Assembly (NCBI RefSeq): GCF_005222205.1
Contig: NZ_CP032345.1
Span: 313,001-377,000, forward strand
Reading direction: 5' to 3'
Source: Azospirillum brasilense
Lineage (GTDB): Bacteria; Pseudomonadota; Alphaproteobacteria; Azospirillales; Azospirillaceae
Length of the DNA: 64,000 bases
Positions 18,872 through 26,671 of this stretch are shown piece after piece (positions within the stretch are counted from its first letter, which is position 1; every line of letters begins with the position of its first letter). A program made the position numbers and the translations under genes. Under the pieces are notes generated by a model that did not search any database, was not told the origin of the DNA, and worked only from the letters and a program-made list of their open reading frames with translations.

Positions 18872-18888
18872 GGGCGCCGCCCGCCCCC

Positions 18889-19353
18889 TCACCCGTTCTG
18901 GGCTTCGGGGGCGAGCTGCTCGACGAACTCGTTGAAGTCCGACGCCTCGCGGAAGTCCTTGTAGACCGAGGCGTAGCGGATGTAGGCGACCTGATCGAGC
19001 GTCTGCAGCGCCACCATGATCATCTCGCCGATCTGCTTCGACGGGATCTCGCTCTCGCCGGAGGATTCGAGCTGGCGCACCAGGCTGTTGACCACCCGGT
19101 CGATGCGGTCGGCGTCGATCGGGCGCTTGCGCAGGGCGATGCGCATGGAGCGCAGGAGCTTTTCGCGGTCGAAAGGCTCCCGCTGGCCGGTGCTCTTCAC
19201 CACCGTCAGCTCACGGAGCTGGACGCGCTCGAACGTGGTGAAGCGCGCGCTGCAACTGGGGCAGAACCGCCGCCTGCGGATCGCCGAGTTGTCCTCGGTC
19301 GGTCGCGAGTCCTTGACCTGGGTGTCCTCGTGTCCGCAGAACGGGCAGCGCAT
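18889..19353 (-). CDS. nrdR: Transcriptional repressor NrdR
   Basis: A 154-residue regulator that represses ribonucleotide reductase genes when dATP is bound. The zinc ribbon [17 protein letters not shown] and [14 protein letters not shown] is followed by the ATP-cone domain with [20 protein letters not shown]. Length and start are standard. It lies 32 bases after glyA and upstream of ribD, a frequent order in alphaproteobacteria. No NrdR box pair or reductase gene is seen in this window. Confidence 0.96.
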   Translation of the reverse strand: MRCPFCGHEDTQVKDSRPTEDNSAIRRRRFCPSCSARFTTFERVQLRELTVVKSTGQREPFDREKLLRSMRIALRKRPIDADRIDRVVNSLVRQLESSGESEIPSKQIGEMIMVALQTLDQVAYIRYASVYKDFREASDFNEFVEQLAPEAQNG

Positions 19354-19385
19354 GTCCGGCCTTTCCCCTTAGTCGGTCTTGATGA

Positions 19386-20696
19386 TCACAGGGTCGGGTA
19401 GATGGGGAAGCGGCGGCACAGCTCGCGCACCTCCTCCCGCACCTTCGCCTCGACCGCCGCGTTGTCGCCGGAGTTGCTGGCGGCCAGACCGTCCAGCGTC
19501 TCGACGATCAGGCGGCCGACCTGCTCGAACTCGGCCACGCCGAAGCCGCGGGTGGTGGCCGCCGGGCTGCCCAGACGGACGCCGGAGGTGACCATCGGCT
19601 TCTGCGGATCGAACGGCACGCCGTTCTTGTTGCAGGTCATGCCGGCGTGCTCCAGGCTCGCCTCGGCGGCCTTGCCGGTCAGGTTCTTCGGACGCAGGTC
19701 GACCAGCACGATGTGGCTGTCGGTGCCGCCGGACACGATGTCCAGACCGCCCTCGATCAGCACCCTCGACAGGGCGCGGGCGTTGTCCAGGACGCTCTTG
19801 GCGTAGGTCTTGAACTCCGGACGCAGCGCCTCGGCGAAGGCCACCGCCTTGGCGGCGATGACGTGCATCAGCGGGCCGCCCTGCAGGCCGGGGAAGACCG
19901 CCGAGTTGATCTTCTTGGCGATCTCCTCGCTGTTGGTCAGCACCATGCCGCCGCGCGGGCCGCGCAGCGTCTTGTGGGTGGTGGTGGTGACCACGTCGGC
20001 GTAGGGGAACGGGTTCGGATAGACGCCGCCGGCGATCAGGCCGGCGTAGTGGGCGATGTCCACCATGAAGTAGGCGCCGACCTCGTCCGCGATGGCGCGG
20101 AAGCGCTGGTAGTCGAGGACGCGCGGATAGGCGGAACCGCCGGCGATGATCAGCTTCGGCTTGTGCTCGCGGGCCAGGCGCTCGACCTCGTCGAAGTCGA
20201 TCAGGTGGTCGTCGCGGCGCACGCCGTACTGCACGGCCTTGAACCACTTGCCCGACAGGTTCGGGGCGGCGCCGTGGGTCAGGTGGCCGCCGGCCGCCAG
20301 CGACATGCCGAGGATGGTGTCGCCCGGCTGGAGCAGGGCGAGGTTGACCGCCTGGTTGGCCTGGGACCCGGAGTTCGGCTGGACGTTGGCGAAGCCGCAG
20401 CCGAACAACTTGCAGGCGCGCTCGATCGCCAGCGTCTCGGCCACGTCGACATATTCGCAGCCGCCGTAGTAGCGCCGGCCCGGATAGCCCTCGGCGTACT
20501 TGTTGGTCATGACCGAGCCCTGGGCCTCCAGCACCGCCTGGGAGACGATGTTCTCGGACGCGATCAGCTCGATCTGCTCCTGCTGGCGGACCAGCTCGTC
20601 GCGCACCGCGCGGGCCAGTTCGGGATCGGTCTCGGCGAGCGAGGCGGCGAAGAAGCGGCCGATCTCGGCGCGGGGGTCGGCGTTGGTCACGGTCAT
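19386..20696 (-). CDS. glyA: Serine hydroxymethyltransferase
   Basis: A 436-residue PLP enzyme that interconverts serine and glycine with tetrahydrofolate. Family landmarks are [62 protein letters not shown] (with the PLP lysine in THKTL) and [14 protein letters not shown]. An AAGGA site precedes the ATG. It follows rpiB and precedes nrdR. Confidence 0.97.
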   Translation of the reverse strand: MTVTNADPRAEIGRFFAASLAETDPELARAVRDELVRQQEQIELIASENIVSQAVLEAQGSVMTNKYAEGYPGRRYYGGCEYVDVAETLAIERACKLFGCGFANVQPNSGSQANQAVNLALLQPGDTILGMSLAAGGHLTHGAAPNLSGKWFKAVQYGVRRDDHLIDFDEVERLAREHKPKLIIAGGSAYPRVLDYQRFRAIADEVGAYFMVDIAHYAGLIAGGVYPNPFPYADVVTTTTHKTLRGPRGGMVLTNSEEIAKKINSAVFPGLQGGPLMHVIAAKAVAFAEALRPEFKTYAKSVLDNARALSRVLIEGGLDIVSGGTDSHIVLVDLRPKNLTGKAAEASLEHAGMTCNKNGVPFDPQKPMVTSGVRLGSPAATTRGFGVAEFEQVGRLIVETLDGLAASNSGDNAAVEAKVREEVRELCRRFPIYPTL

Positions 20697-20750
20697 GGCA
20701 GGGCAGGTCCTTGGTTCAGAAAGCAGTCACGGGCCGGATGAAGGGCCGTC

Positions 20751-21182
20751 TCATCCCATCTTGGCGATTCGCCGGCTGTGCCGCTCACCGCCTTCGAAAT
20801 CGGTCGTCAGGAAGGCGTCCACGCAGTCCTTCGCGATCTCCGCGCCGATGATGCGCGCGCCCAGAGCCACCACGTTCGCGTCGTTGTGCTGGCGCGCGAG
20901 GCGGGCGGTCGTCACGTCATGCACCAGGGCGGCACGGATGCCCGGATGGCGGTTCGCCGCGATGCTGATACCGATGCCGCTGCCGCAGATCAAGACGCCG
21001 CGCGCCGCGCGCTTGTCGTTGATGGCGCCGGCCAGCGCCGTGGCGAAATCCGGATAGTCCACCGATTCCGGACCGTTGCAGCCGAGGTCCAGCACCTCGT
21101 AGCCGGCGCCGGCCAGCCAGGAGGCGATCTGGGCCTTCATCTCGTACCCCGCGTGATCGGACGCGATCGCGATGGTGGTCAT
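20751..21182 (-). CDS. rpiB: Ribose-5-phosphate isomerase B
   Basis: A 143-residue enzyme of the pentose phosphate pathway. Features are IAIASDHAGYEMKAQI at the N-terminus, GVLICGSGIGISIAANRHPGIRAALVHD with the catalytic cysteine, and the final FEGGERHSRRIAKM. It leads the glyA-nrdR block with a 54-base gap. The start has a CGGAG site. Confidence 0.96.
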   Translation of the reverse strand: MTTIAIASDHAGYEMKAQIASWLAGAGYEVLDLGCNGPESVDYPDFATALAGAINDKRAARGVLICGSGIGISIAANRHPGIRAALVHDVTTARLARQHNDANVVALGARIIGAEIAKDCVDAFLTTDFEGGERHSRRIAKMG

Positions 21183-21718
21183 GAAAGAAAAACTCCGTGC
21201 ACGAATACGAATGGCGCCGGCCCGGAGGGAGCACCCGGCGGGGACGGCGGCACGGCGCGCAAGCTACCAGATATCGCCCCGAACCGCCAGAAGGACACAA
21301 CGCACAGGGGCTTTGCGCCGGGCACAGAACCGCCAGAGGGGGACTGCCGGGCGTCGGCACGGCGAAGCGGAGCCGATCCGCGATGCATGCCGAGAACAAA
21401 TGTTTCTCTATTTCCCGCCACCGTTGACGTTAACGGCCAGTAAGCAGGTCGACCGATTCGGTCTCGCACCACGAATCGGTCAGTTGCGGTGCCCGATTCT
21501 CATGGTCTTGCCTAGCTTCCCCGCACTAGACGATGCCTAAACGTGGGGCAGTGCAGCCGCAGCCCGGCCATTTGCTGCGACATCTGATTTGCCACGCCTT
21601 GTAACTTCATGCAGTTTGCAAATAACTTAATTCGCTCCTCTCGAAATTATATTGACACCCAAATCACGCTGTGCAACTTGGTTGCTAGGGACAAAATGAA
21701 AAATCAGGACTAATGGCA
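21183..21718. other. Long intergenic region between rpiB and mucR
   Basis: No gene is seen. The first part is GC-rich. A perfect 10-base inverted repeat (GACCGATTCG at 21451-21460 and its complement at 21472-21481) may be an operator or hairpin. The last 120 bases are strikingly AT-rich for this genome, with TTGACA at 21652-21657 as a candidate -35 box without a clear -10. MucR/Ros proteins bind AT-rich DNA and repress their own genes, so autoregulation here is plausible. Confidence 0.6.
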
Positions 21719-22162
21719 ATGAGTGACCAGCTTCGCGCCGATGTGCCCGATAACGAGCTTCTGCGGATGACCGCGGACATCGTCTCCGCATATGTCAGCA
21801 AGAACGTTCTGCCGGCGCAGCAGATTCCCGAGGTGATCAACACGGTCTACTCGTCGCTGACCGGGCTGAACACGCAGCCCCGAGAAATTCCTTCGGAGCC
21901 GCTGAAGCCCGCCGTGCCGATCCGCAAGTCGGTGACGCCCGAATACATCGTGTGCCTGGAAGACGGCAAAAAGCTGAAGATGCTGAAGCGCCATCTTCGC
22001 TCCACCTACAACATGTCGCCGGACGAATACCGGGCGCGCTGGAGCCTGCCGCCCGATTATCCGATGGTCGCGCCGAACTACGCGGCGCAGCGTTCCGAGT
22101 TCGCGAAGCGCATCGGCCTCGGCCGCAGCTCCGGCCGCCAGACGCGCCGCAAGGCCGGCTGA
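21719..22162 (+). CDS. mucR: MucR/Ros family transcriptional regulator
   Basis: A 147-residue zinc-finger regulator. The N-terminal helical part (LLRMTADIVSAYVSKNVLPAQQIPEVINTVYSSL) mediates oligomerisation. The DNA-binding part has the Ros-type finger: SVTPEYIVCLEDGKKLKMLKRHL, then YNMSPDEYRARWSLPPDYPM. The first zinc-ligand cysteine is seen in YIVCLEDG; the second canonical cysteine position is not cysteine, as in many MucR proteins. AGGA lies 9 bases before this ATG; an ATG at 21713 is only 3 bases from it. MucR homologues control exopolysaccharide, motility and host interaction genes. Confidence 0.93.
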   Translation: MSDQLRADVPDNELLRMTADIVSAYVSKNVLPAQQIPEVINTVYSSLTGLNTQPREIPSEPLKPAVPIRKSVTPEYIVCLEDGKKLKMLKRHLRSTYNMSPDEYRARWSLPPDYPMVAPNYAAQRSEFAKRIGLGRSSGRQTRRKAG

Positions 22163-22184
22163 GCGCCAGCACCGTCCTGAACGA

Positions 22185-22220
22185 ACAGGGCCGGCCTCCC
22201 CGATGGGAGGCCGGCCCTGT
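22185..22220 (+). terminator. Strong hairpin after mucR
   Basis: A 16-base perfect stem (ACAGGGCCGGCCTCCC and complement) with a 4-base CGAT loop lies 22 bases past the mucR stop. A T-rich GTCGTTTCG follows. It most likely ends the mucR transcript. Confidence 0.75.
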
Positions 22221-22297
22221 GTCGTTTCGCCGTCATGTCTTTCGCTGGTCCGGACCGTGGGGTGGTCGGACCTTATCGAGCCCGCCCGCGCCGCTCC

Positions 22298-22642
22298 TCA
22301 CCCACAGTTGCGCCCCGACAGGCGGCAGTTGAAACGTTCCACATTGCGGGTCAATTCCTGCCCTGTGCTGGTGTTTTCCTCGTTCAGACAGCGCAGATAG
22401 TCCATGGTCTTGTCCACATACTCCTTCACCTCGAACTGGCAGGCGGCCATCTTGTCCGCGCTGACGAAGGTGGTGGTGTCGCTCATGCAGAGCGGGACGC
22501 CGGGCTTCGTGCAGATGATGGTGGTTTCCGCCCGCAAGGCCGGGCTTTGCAGCGTCACGGCGAGCACCAGCAGCGTGGCCGCCGGCTTCAGGCTCTCTCT
22601 CAACAGCACGGGCAATCTCCGCAAGACCGTCACGCAACGCAT
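22298..22642 (-). CDS. Secreted cysteine-containing hypothetical protein
   Basis: A 114-residue protein. The first about 38 residues form a signal peptide with a basic start and a hydrophobic core (AATLLVLAVTLQSPALRA). The mature part has six cysteines spread from ICTKPG to RLSGRNCG, suggesting disulfides in the periplasm. The ATG at 22642 is chosen because it gives the compact signal peptide; an upstream start at 22663 is possible. No family is recognised. Confidence 0.6.
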   Translation of the reverse strand: MRCVTVLRRLPVLLRESLKPAATLLVLAVTLQSPALRAETTIICTKPGVPLCMSDTTTFVSADKMAACQFEVKEYVDKTMDYLRCLNEENTSTGQELTRNVERFNCRLSGRNCG

Positions 22643-22935
22643 TGCGATCGTCTCCCTCCGCATTCGGTCAGGCCGCCGTGTCCAGGAAAACGCTGCCCCG
22701 GAACCAAGGCGGACCGTTCGTTCGTGGAGTGCTTTCTAGCGGCGTTACATCCGATGCACCAGTGCCCACGGCGCGGCATAGGTCTAGAGTCGTGGTCGAG
22801 CAGTTCACCCCCGGACCGGTTCCGCAGGTCCGGCACCGGGATGTCAGTGCTCACCATCAGCAGAAGCCAAGACTAGCCGCGCCCCCCGCCCCGCCGGGAG
22901 GGCGCGCTTCTTGGCGTCTGCATGCGGGCATCTCG

Positions 22936-23166
22936 TCAGCGTTTGGCGGCGTCGCGCTTCAGAACGAACTGGAGCTTGCTGATCGCGGTGCGTTTCAGCA
23001 GTTCCAGGCTGCCGGTGGCCGGCCCGACGACCGACACCTCCGTTGCGGTGACCGGATCGATGGCCATCACCTTCAGATAGCTGCCGACCCTCTGGAACTC
23101 GAACAGCACCTCGCCGACACCGTTTCCAGCCGTCTGGCCTTTTCCAGGCGCCCGATTGCCCACCAT
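22936..23166 (-). CDS. Small conserved protein (DUF6898-like)
   Basis: A 76-residue protein. The core EVLFEFQRVGSYLKVMAIDPVTATEVSVVGPATGS followed by LKRTAISKLQFVL matches a short alphaproteobacterial family that I know only as DUF6898. The ATG at 23166 is supported by GGAG eight bases upstream; the frame continues to 23247, but that start would add an unconserved extension. A soluble mixed alpha/beta fold is likely. Function unknown. Confidence 0.65.
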   Translation of the reverse strand: MVGNRAPGKGQTAGNGVGEVLFEFQRVGSYLKVMAIDPVTATEVSVVGPATGSLELLKRTAISKLQFVLKRDAAKR

Positions 23167-23294
23167 CGCTTTTTCTCCATCGCCGGCCTTCGCCGGTCCC
23201 GATACCACCTTAGCACAGCGCAACCGTCCCGGAACCCCATCTGCCACGTCCTGTTGTTGGCGGACGACGCACTCAGCAAGGGAGTACCGGCACC

Positions 23295-23807
23295 ATGGCT
23301 GCCAAGACCATGCAGGATCTGCTGATCGAAGAACTCCGCGACATCTACCACGCCGAAAAGCAGCTCACCAAGGCCCTGCCGAAGCTGGCCAAGGCGGCGC
23401 ATTCCGAACAGCTCCGCGCGGCCTTCGAAACCCATCTGGAAGAGACCCGCGGCCAGATCGAGCGGCTTGAACAGGTGTTCGAGGAGTTGGACACCCGCAC
23501 CCGCGGCAAGCACTGCGACGCGATGGAGGGACTGATCAGCGAAGCGCGGGAAATCATGGAAATGGGCCTCGCCCCGGAGGTTCAGGACGCCGCCCTGATC
23601 GCCGCCGCCCAGAAGGTGGAGCATTACGAGATCGCCAGCTACGGCACCGTCCACGCCTACGCCACCGCCTGCGGCCTCACCAAGGTGGCGGATCTCCTGG
23701 AGCAGACCCTGAACGAGGAGAAGGAAACCGACAAGAAGCTGAACGTGCTGGCCATCAACGACGTCAACAAGAAGGCGATCCAGGCCAGCGGTCAAAAGGC
23801 GGCCTGA
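23295..23807 (+). CDS. yciF: Ferritin-like DUF892/YciF family protein
   Basis: A 170-residue four-helix protein. The start (MQDLLIEELRDIYHAEKQLTKALPKLAKAA) and later KVEHYEIASYGTVHAYA and EEKETDKKLNVLA are diagnostic for the DUF892 ferritin-like family. Several Glu/His residues in the helices could bind a di-metal site. Family members are induced by osmotic or general stress, but their reaction is unknown. It is a single gene with its own upstream region. Confidence 0.85.
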   Translation: MAAKTMQDLLIEELRDIYHAEKQLTKALPKLAKAAHSEQLRAAFETHLEETRGQIERLEQVFEELDTRTRGKHCDAMEGLISEAREIMEMGLAPEVQDAALIAAAQKVEHYEIASYGTVHAYATACGLTKVADLLEQTLNEEKETDKKLNVLAINDVNKKAIQASGQKAA

Positions 23808-23920
23808 GAGCGGCACGCCGGAGCCTAAGCCGAATCTCTTGTTACAGCGGGCACCATTGAAGACGGGCGGTCGAGCCCCTACTATCGGGCTCACCCAATC
23901 GATTTTTCCGGTGCCCGCCC

Positions 23921-24343
23921 ATGCGCAGGGTCGCGTCCTTCCTCGGTTCCCTTCTCATCGCCGCTGCCATCGCCGGTCCGGCCATGGTGGCTCGGGCGGC
24001 GGAGGGACCGGCGGCCCTGCCTCCTTCCGTCCGCATCAAGCCGGTGATGGTCCCCATCGTCACCCGCGGGCAGGTGGAGCGCTACACCCAGATCGAGGTG
24101 ATGCTGGAGGTGGCGAACGCCACCCGTTTGGGCGAAGTCCAGGTCGCCATCCCGCGGCTGCACGACGCCACGCTGCGCGCGGTCTATCTGGGCATCGAGG
24201 AGGGATGGATCGTCCGTGGCAACATCGCCAACATGCCCGCCCTCCGCCGCAAGATCGACGAGGAAAGCGTCAAGCTGTTCGGCAAGGACGTGGTCAGCCG
24301 CATCCTCATCACGCCGCTCTCCCGGCAATCCTCCTTTCCCTGA
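23921..24343 (+). CDS. Secreted FliL-like protein
   Basis: A 140-residue protein with a signal peptide (RRVASFLGSLLIAAAIAGPAM, cleavage near ARA-AEG). The mature domain begins SVRIKPVMVPIVTRGQVERYTQIEVMLEV and includes PRLHDATLRAVYLGI and VVSRILITPL. It aligns by eye with the periplasmic domain of the protein at 13309-13773 and like it resembles FliL. This copy has no retained membrane anchor. The likely location is the periplasm. No flagellar genes are adjacent, so its role is open. Confidence 0.6.
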   Translation: MRRVASFLGSLLIAAAIAGPAMVARAAEGPAALPPSVRIKPVMVPIVTRGQVERYTQIEVMLEVANATRLGEVQVAIPRLHDATLRAVYLGIEEGWIVRGNIANMPALRRKIDEESVKLFGKDVVSRILITPLSRQSSFP

Positions 24344-24422
24344 CCCCTCCCCTCCGTCCGATGGTTGCCTCCTCCGGCGCTTCGCGGCAGCATGGCCGCT
24401 TGACCGGTGAGGGAACCCGAGA

Positions 24423-24842
24423 ATGGCCGTGGTGTATGTGGCGCGCAGCGCCGCGCTGACGAAATGGGCGTCCGACGTCGGACAGGGAAAGCACATCTTC
24501 AAGCTGGGCATGGCCGCCGACAAGGACGAGGCCAAGGCCGCGATCGACGCCGGCTGGGCCGGCGAGACCGACTGGCGCCTGATCCACAGCCAGGAGGTGC
24601 CGGACCTTGACGAGGAGGCGGTGATCGAGCGGCTGATGCGCAAGGAGAAGGTGATCGATCCGACCTATTATCCGAAGCTGAAGGGCGCCTCGGGCGTCTT
24701 CCGCGTCACCCTCACCAACGTGCAGAACAGCCTTCTGGTCGCCAAGGCGATGTCCGCCGACGAACCGCTGACCGACATCAAGGTGAAGCCGAAGGACATC
24801 GGCGAATACATGATCCGCAACGCCCTGCCCTCCCCGTCATGA
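24423..24842 (+). CDS. Hypothetical protein coupled to a DUF488 protein
   Basis: A 139-residue protein that starts with VVYVARSAALTKW followed by HIFKLGMAADKDEAKAAI. This spacing is faintly like a GIY-YIG or T5orf172 nuclease core, but the expected catalytic arginine and glutamate are not obvious. A conserved-looking centre is GVFRVTLTNVQNSLLVAKA. The gene overlaps the next by 4 bases (ATGA), so the two are co-translated. Function unassigned. Confidence 0.6.
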   Translation: MAVVYVARSAALTKWASDVGQGKHIFKLGMAADKDEAKAAIDAGWAGETDWRLIHSQEVPDLDEEAVIERLMRKEKVIDPTYYPKLKGASGVFRVTLTNVQNSLLVAKAMSADEPLTDIKVKPKDIGEYMIRNALPSPS

Positions 24843-25303
24843 GCAGCCTGCCGCCGCTCTACACCATAGGTTACGAAGGCGCTTCCTTCGACTCCGTCGT
24901 GCGCGCGTTGAAGGCGCGGGGCGTCGGGGTCCTGCTGGACGTGCGCGAACTGCCGCTGTCCCGCCGCGCCGGCTTCTCCAAAAGGCCGCTGTCCGCCGGG
25001 CTGGAGGAAGCCGGAATCGGTTACGTCCATCTGAAGGGGCTGGGCACGCCCAAGGAGGGCCGCGTCGCCGCCCACCAGGGGGATATGGAGCGCTTCTGGT
25101 CGATCGTCGAAGCGAAGATGCAGTCTCCGGAAGCCGAGCACGACCTGAACCGCGCCGCCGCGCTGGCGCGGGAAAAGCCGGCTTGCCTGCTCTGCTTCGA
25201 GGCGTCGCCGCACCTTTGCCACCGGCTCCGCGTCGGCGAGGCCCTTCACAGCCGTTTCGGCTTCACGGTGGAGCATCTGAACCCCACCGACCTCTCCTTC
25301 TAG
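24839..25303 (+). CDS. DUF488 family protein
   Basis: A 154-residue protein of the DUF488 family. Landmarks are YTIGYEGASFDSVVRALKARGVGVLLDVRELPLSRRAGFSK and, near the C-terminus, ACLLCFEASPHLCHR. The conserved arginines and the C-H-R pattern suggest a nucleotide- or nucleic-acid-related enzyme, but the reaction is not known. It overlaps the upstream gene and is followed after 8 bases by the acetyltransferase gene, so the three probably form an operon. Confidence 0.8.
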   Translation: MSSLPPLYTIGYEGASFDSVVRALKARGVGVLLDVRELPLSRRAGFSKRPLSAGLEEAGIGYVHLKGLGTPKEGRVAAHQGDMERFWSIVEAKMQSPEAEHDLNRAAALAREKPACLLCFEASPHLCHRLRVGEALHSRFGFTVEHLNPTDLSF

Positions 25304-25311
25304 AGGATGAC

Positions 25312-25761
25312 ATGCACTCCCACTGGTACCGCTTCGCCGATCTGTCCGCCGGCACCTTCCACGACCTGCTCCACCTCCGCCAGAGCGTGCTGGTGGTGGA
25401 GCAGGCCTCGCCCTTCCCCGACCTGGATGGGCGCGACCCGGTGGCGCAGCATCTGGCGATTTACGACGGCGAGGCGCCGGCGCCGGTCGGCTACGCCCGC
25501 ATTTTCGGCCCCGATGCGGAGACCGGCGCCACCTCCTTCGGACGGCTGGCGGTTGCACCGGCGTGGCGCGGCAAGGCGCTGGGCCGCCGGCTGGTCGCCG
25601 AATGCCTGGAACGGCTGTCCCGGGAATGGCCGGAGCACGACGTGCAGATCAGTGCGCAGCTTTACCTGGAGCGCTTCTATGGCGGCTTCGGTCTCCGGCG
25701 CGTCAGCGACGTCTACGACGACGTCGGCATCGACCACATCGACATGCGGCTGAGCCGATAG
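25312..25761 (+). CDS. elaA: ElaA-like GNAT family acetyltransferase
   Basis: A 149-residue GNAT protein. The acetyl-CoA binding motif is GRLAVAPAWRGKALGRRLVAECL (R/QxxGxG/A pattern). The N-terminal HLRQSVLVVEQASPFPDLDGRDPVAQHLAIYDG is typical of ElaA. The C-terminal SAQLYLERFYGGFGLRRVSDVYDDVGIDHIDM completes the fold. AGAGGA precedes the ATG. The substrate is unknown. Confidence 0.87.
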   Translation: MHSHWYRFADLSAGTFHDLLHLRQSVLVVEQASPFPDLDGRDPVAQHLAIYDGEAPAPVGYARIFGPDAETGATSFGRLAVAPAWRGKALGRRLVAECLERLSREWPEHDVQISAQLYLERFYGGFGLRRVSDVYDDVGIDHIDMRLSR

Positions 25762-25776
25762 GCGGCAGAAGCCCGC

Positions 25777-26550
25777 TTACTTCTTGGCCTCCGCCAGGAT
25801 GTCGCCGGCCTCCTTGCGGATGACGTTCAGGTTCTTGAGCAGGATCGCCAGCGCCTGATCGTAATTGAAGGCCTCCTCCGACTCGTCCGGGATGTCGGTG
25901 TCGTCGGCGGCGACGGAGACCTTGGCCTTCTTCTTCACGGTCGCGAAATACTCGCTGCCGGTCTTCTCGAAACCCTTGATGGCCTTCTGCAACGCGTCGA
26001 CGTCGTTGGCCCGGGTGGCGGCGTCGAGCGCCTTCGTCGCCTTTTCCAGACCGCTGGACGCCCGGAAGGCGAGCAGGAAGCCCTCGGCGGGCTTCTTCTT
26101 GCCGGTCAGCGCCTCGAACATCTTCTTGGCGGCGGTCCAGTCGGCGAAGAAGGTGGTGGCGGGCATCTCCTTGCCGCTGCCGGCCTTCTCCAGCTTCTTC
26201 AGGACGGACAGGCTTTCCAGTTGGGCCATCTGCTCGACGTTCATGGCGCCGCCCAGCATGTCGGCCGCCACCTCGACGGCGCCCTCGTTCTTCGCCTTCT
26301 GCGCCTTGACGATGACGGCGCTGAGCTTCGCCCGGAAGATCTTGGTTGCCTGAAGGAGATCGGCCAGCGCCTCGCGCAGCGCCTTGGCGTCCCCGGCCTT
26401 GTAGGCCTTGTCCCAGGCCGCGGCGGCCTTCTCCACGTCACCGGACTTCTTCACCACCGCCAGGGCGTCGCCCGAGTTGGGGATCTTCTTCGCCTCGGAC
26501 TCGCACTTCGCCTTGTGCTTCTTGAATTCGGGAGCGGCGGCGAACGGCAT
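25777..26550 (-). CDS. Lysine/alanine-rich helical protein, unknown
   Basis: A 257-residue protein dominated by Ala, Lys, Glu and Leu. It should be almost entirely helical, with probable coiled-coil segments. No signal peptide, membrane helix or known motif is seen. A single cysteine occurs early (KAKCESE). Two internal segments, each with an AT(R/K) or AAxxMF helix followed by a charged loop, hint at a repeat. It stands alone and convergent to the acetyltransferase gene. I do not recognise the family. Confidence 0.6.
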   Translation of the reverse strand: MPFAAAPEFKKHKAKCESEAKKIPNSGDALAVVKKSGDVEKAAAAWDKAYKAGDAKALREALADLLQATKIFRAKLSAVIVKAQKAKNEGAVEVAADMLGGAMNVEQMAQLESLSVLKKLEKAGSGKEMPATTFFADWTAAKKMFEALTGKKKPAEGFLLAFRASSGLEKATKALDAATRANDVDALQKAIKGFEKTGSEYFATVKKKAKVSVAADDTDIPDESEEAFNYDQALAILLKNLNVIRKEAGDILAEAKK

Positions 26551-26671
26551 GGTCAGGTCTCCGGCTTGATGTCTTCCACCCGCTCGACCGCAGCGAACGG
26601 TTGCAGAAGACTAAGCGCTGCCCCACCAGCGTCAACGCCGACCCGGTTCAAAATGGAAGAAGCGGCTCACT

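Noticed and set aside
19354..19385. FMN riboswitch upstream of the rib cluster
   Set aside because: Only 32 bases separate glyA and nrdR, and nrdR-ribD overlap; there is no space for the element.
24423..24842. Firm call of a GIY-YIG nuclease for the protein upstream of DUF488
   Set aside because: The spacing of VVYVA and FKLGM is only loosely similar, and the catalytic Arg/Glu could not be found.
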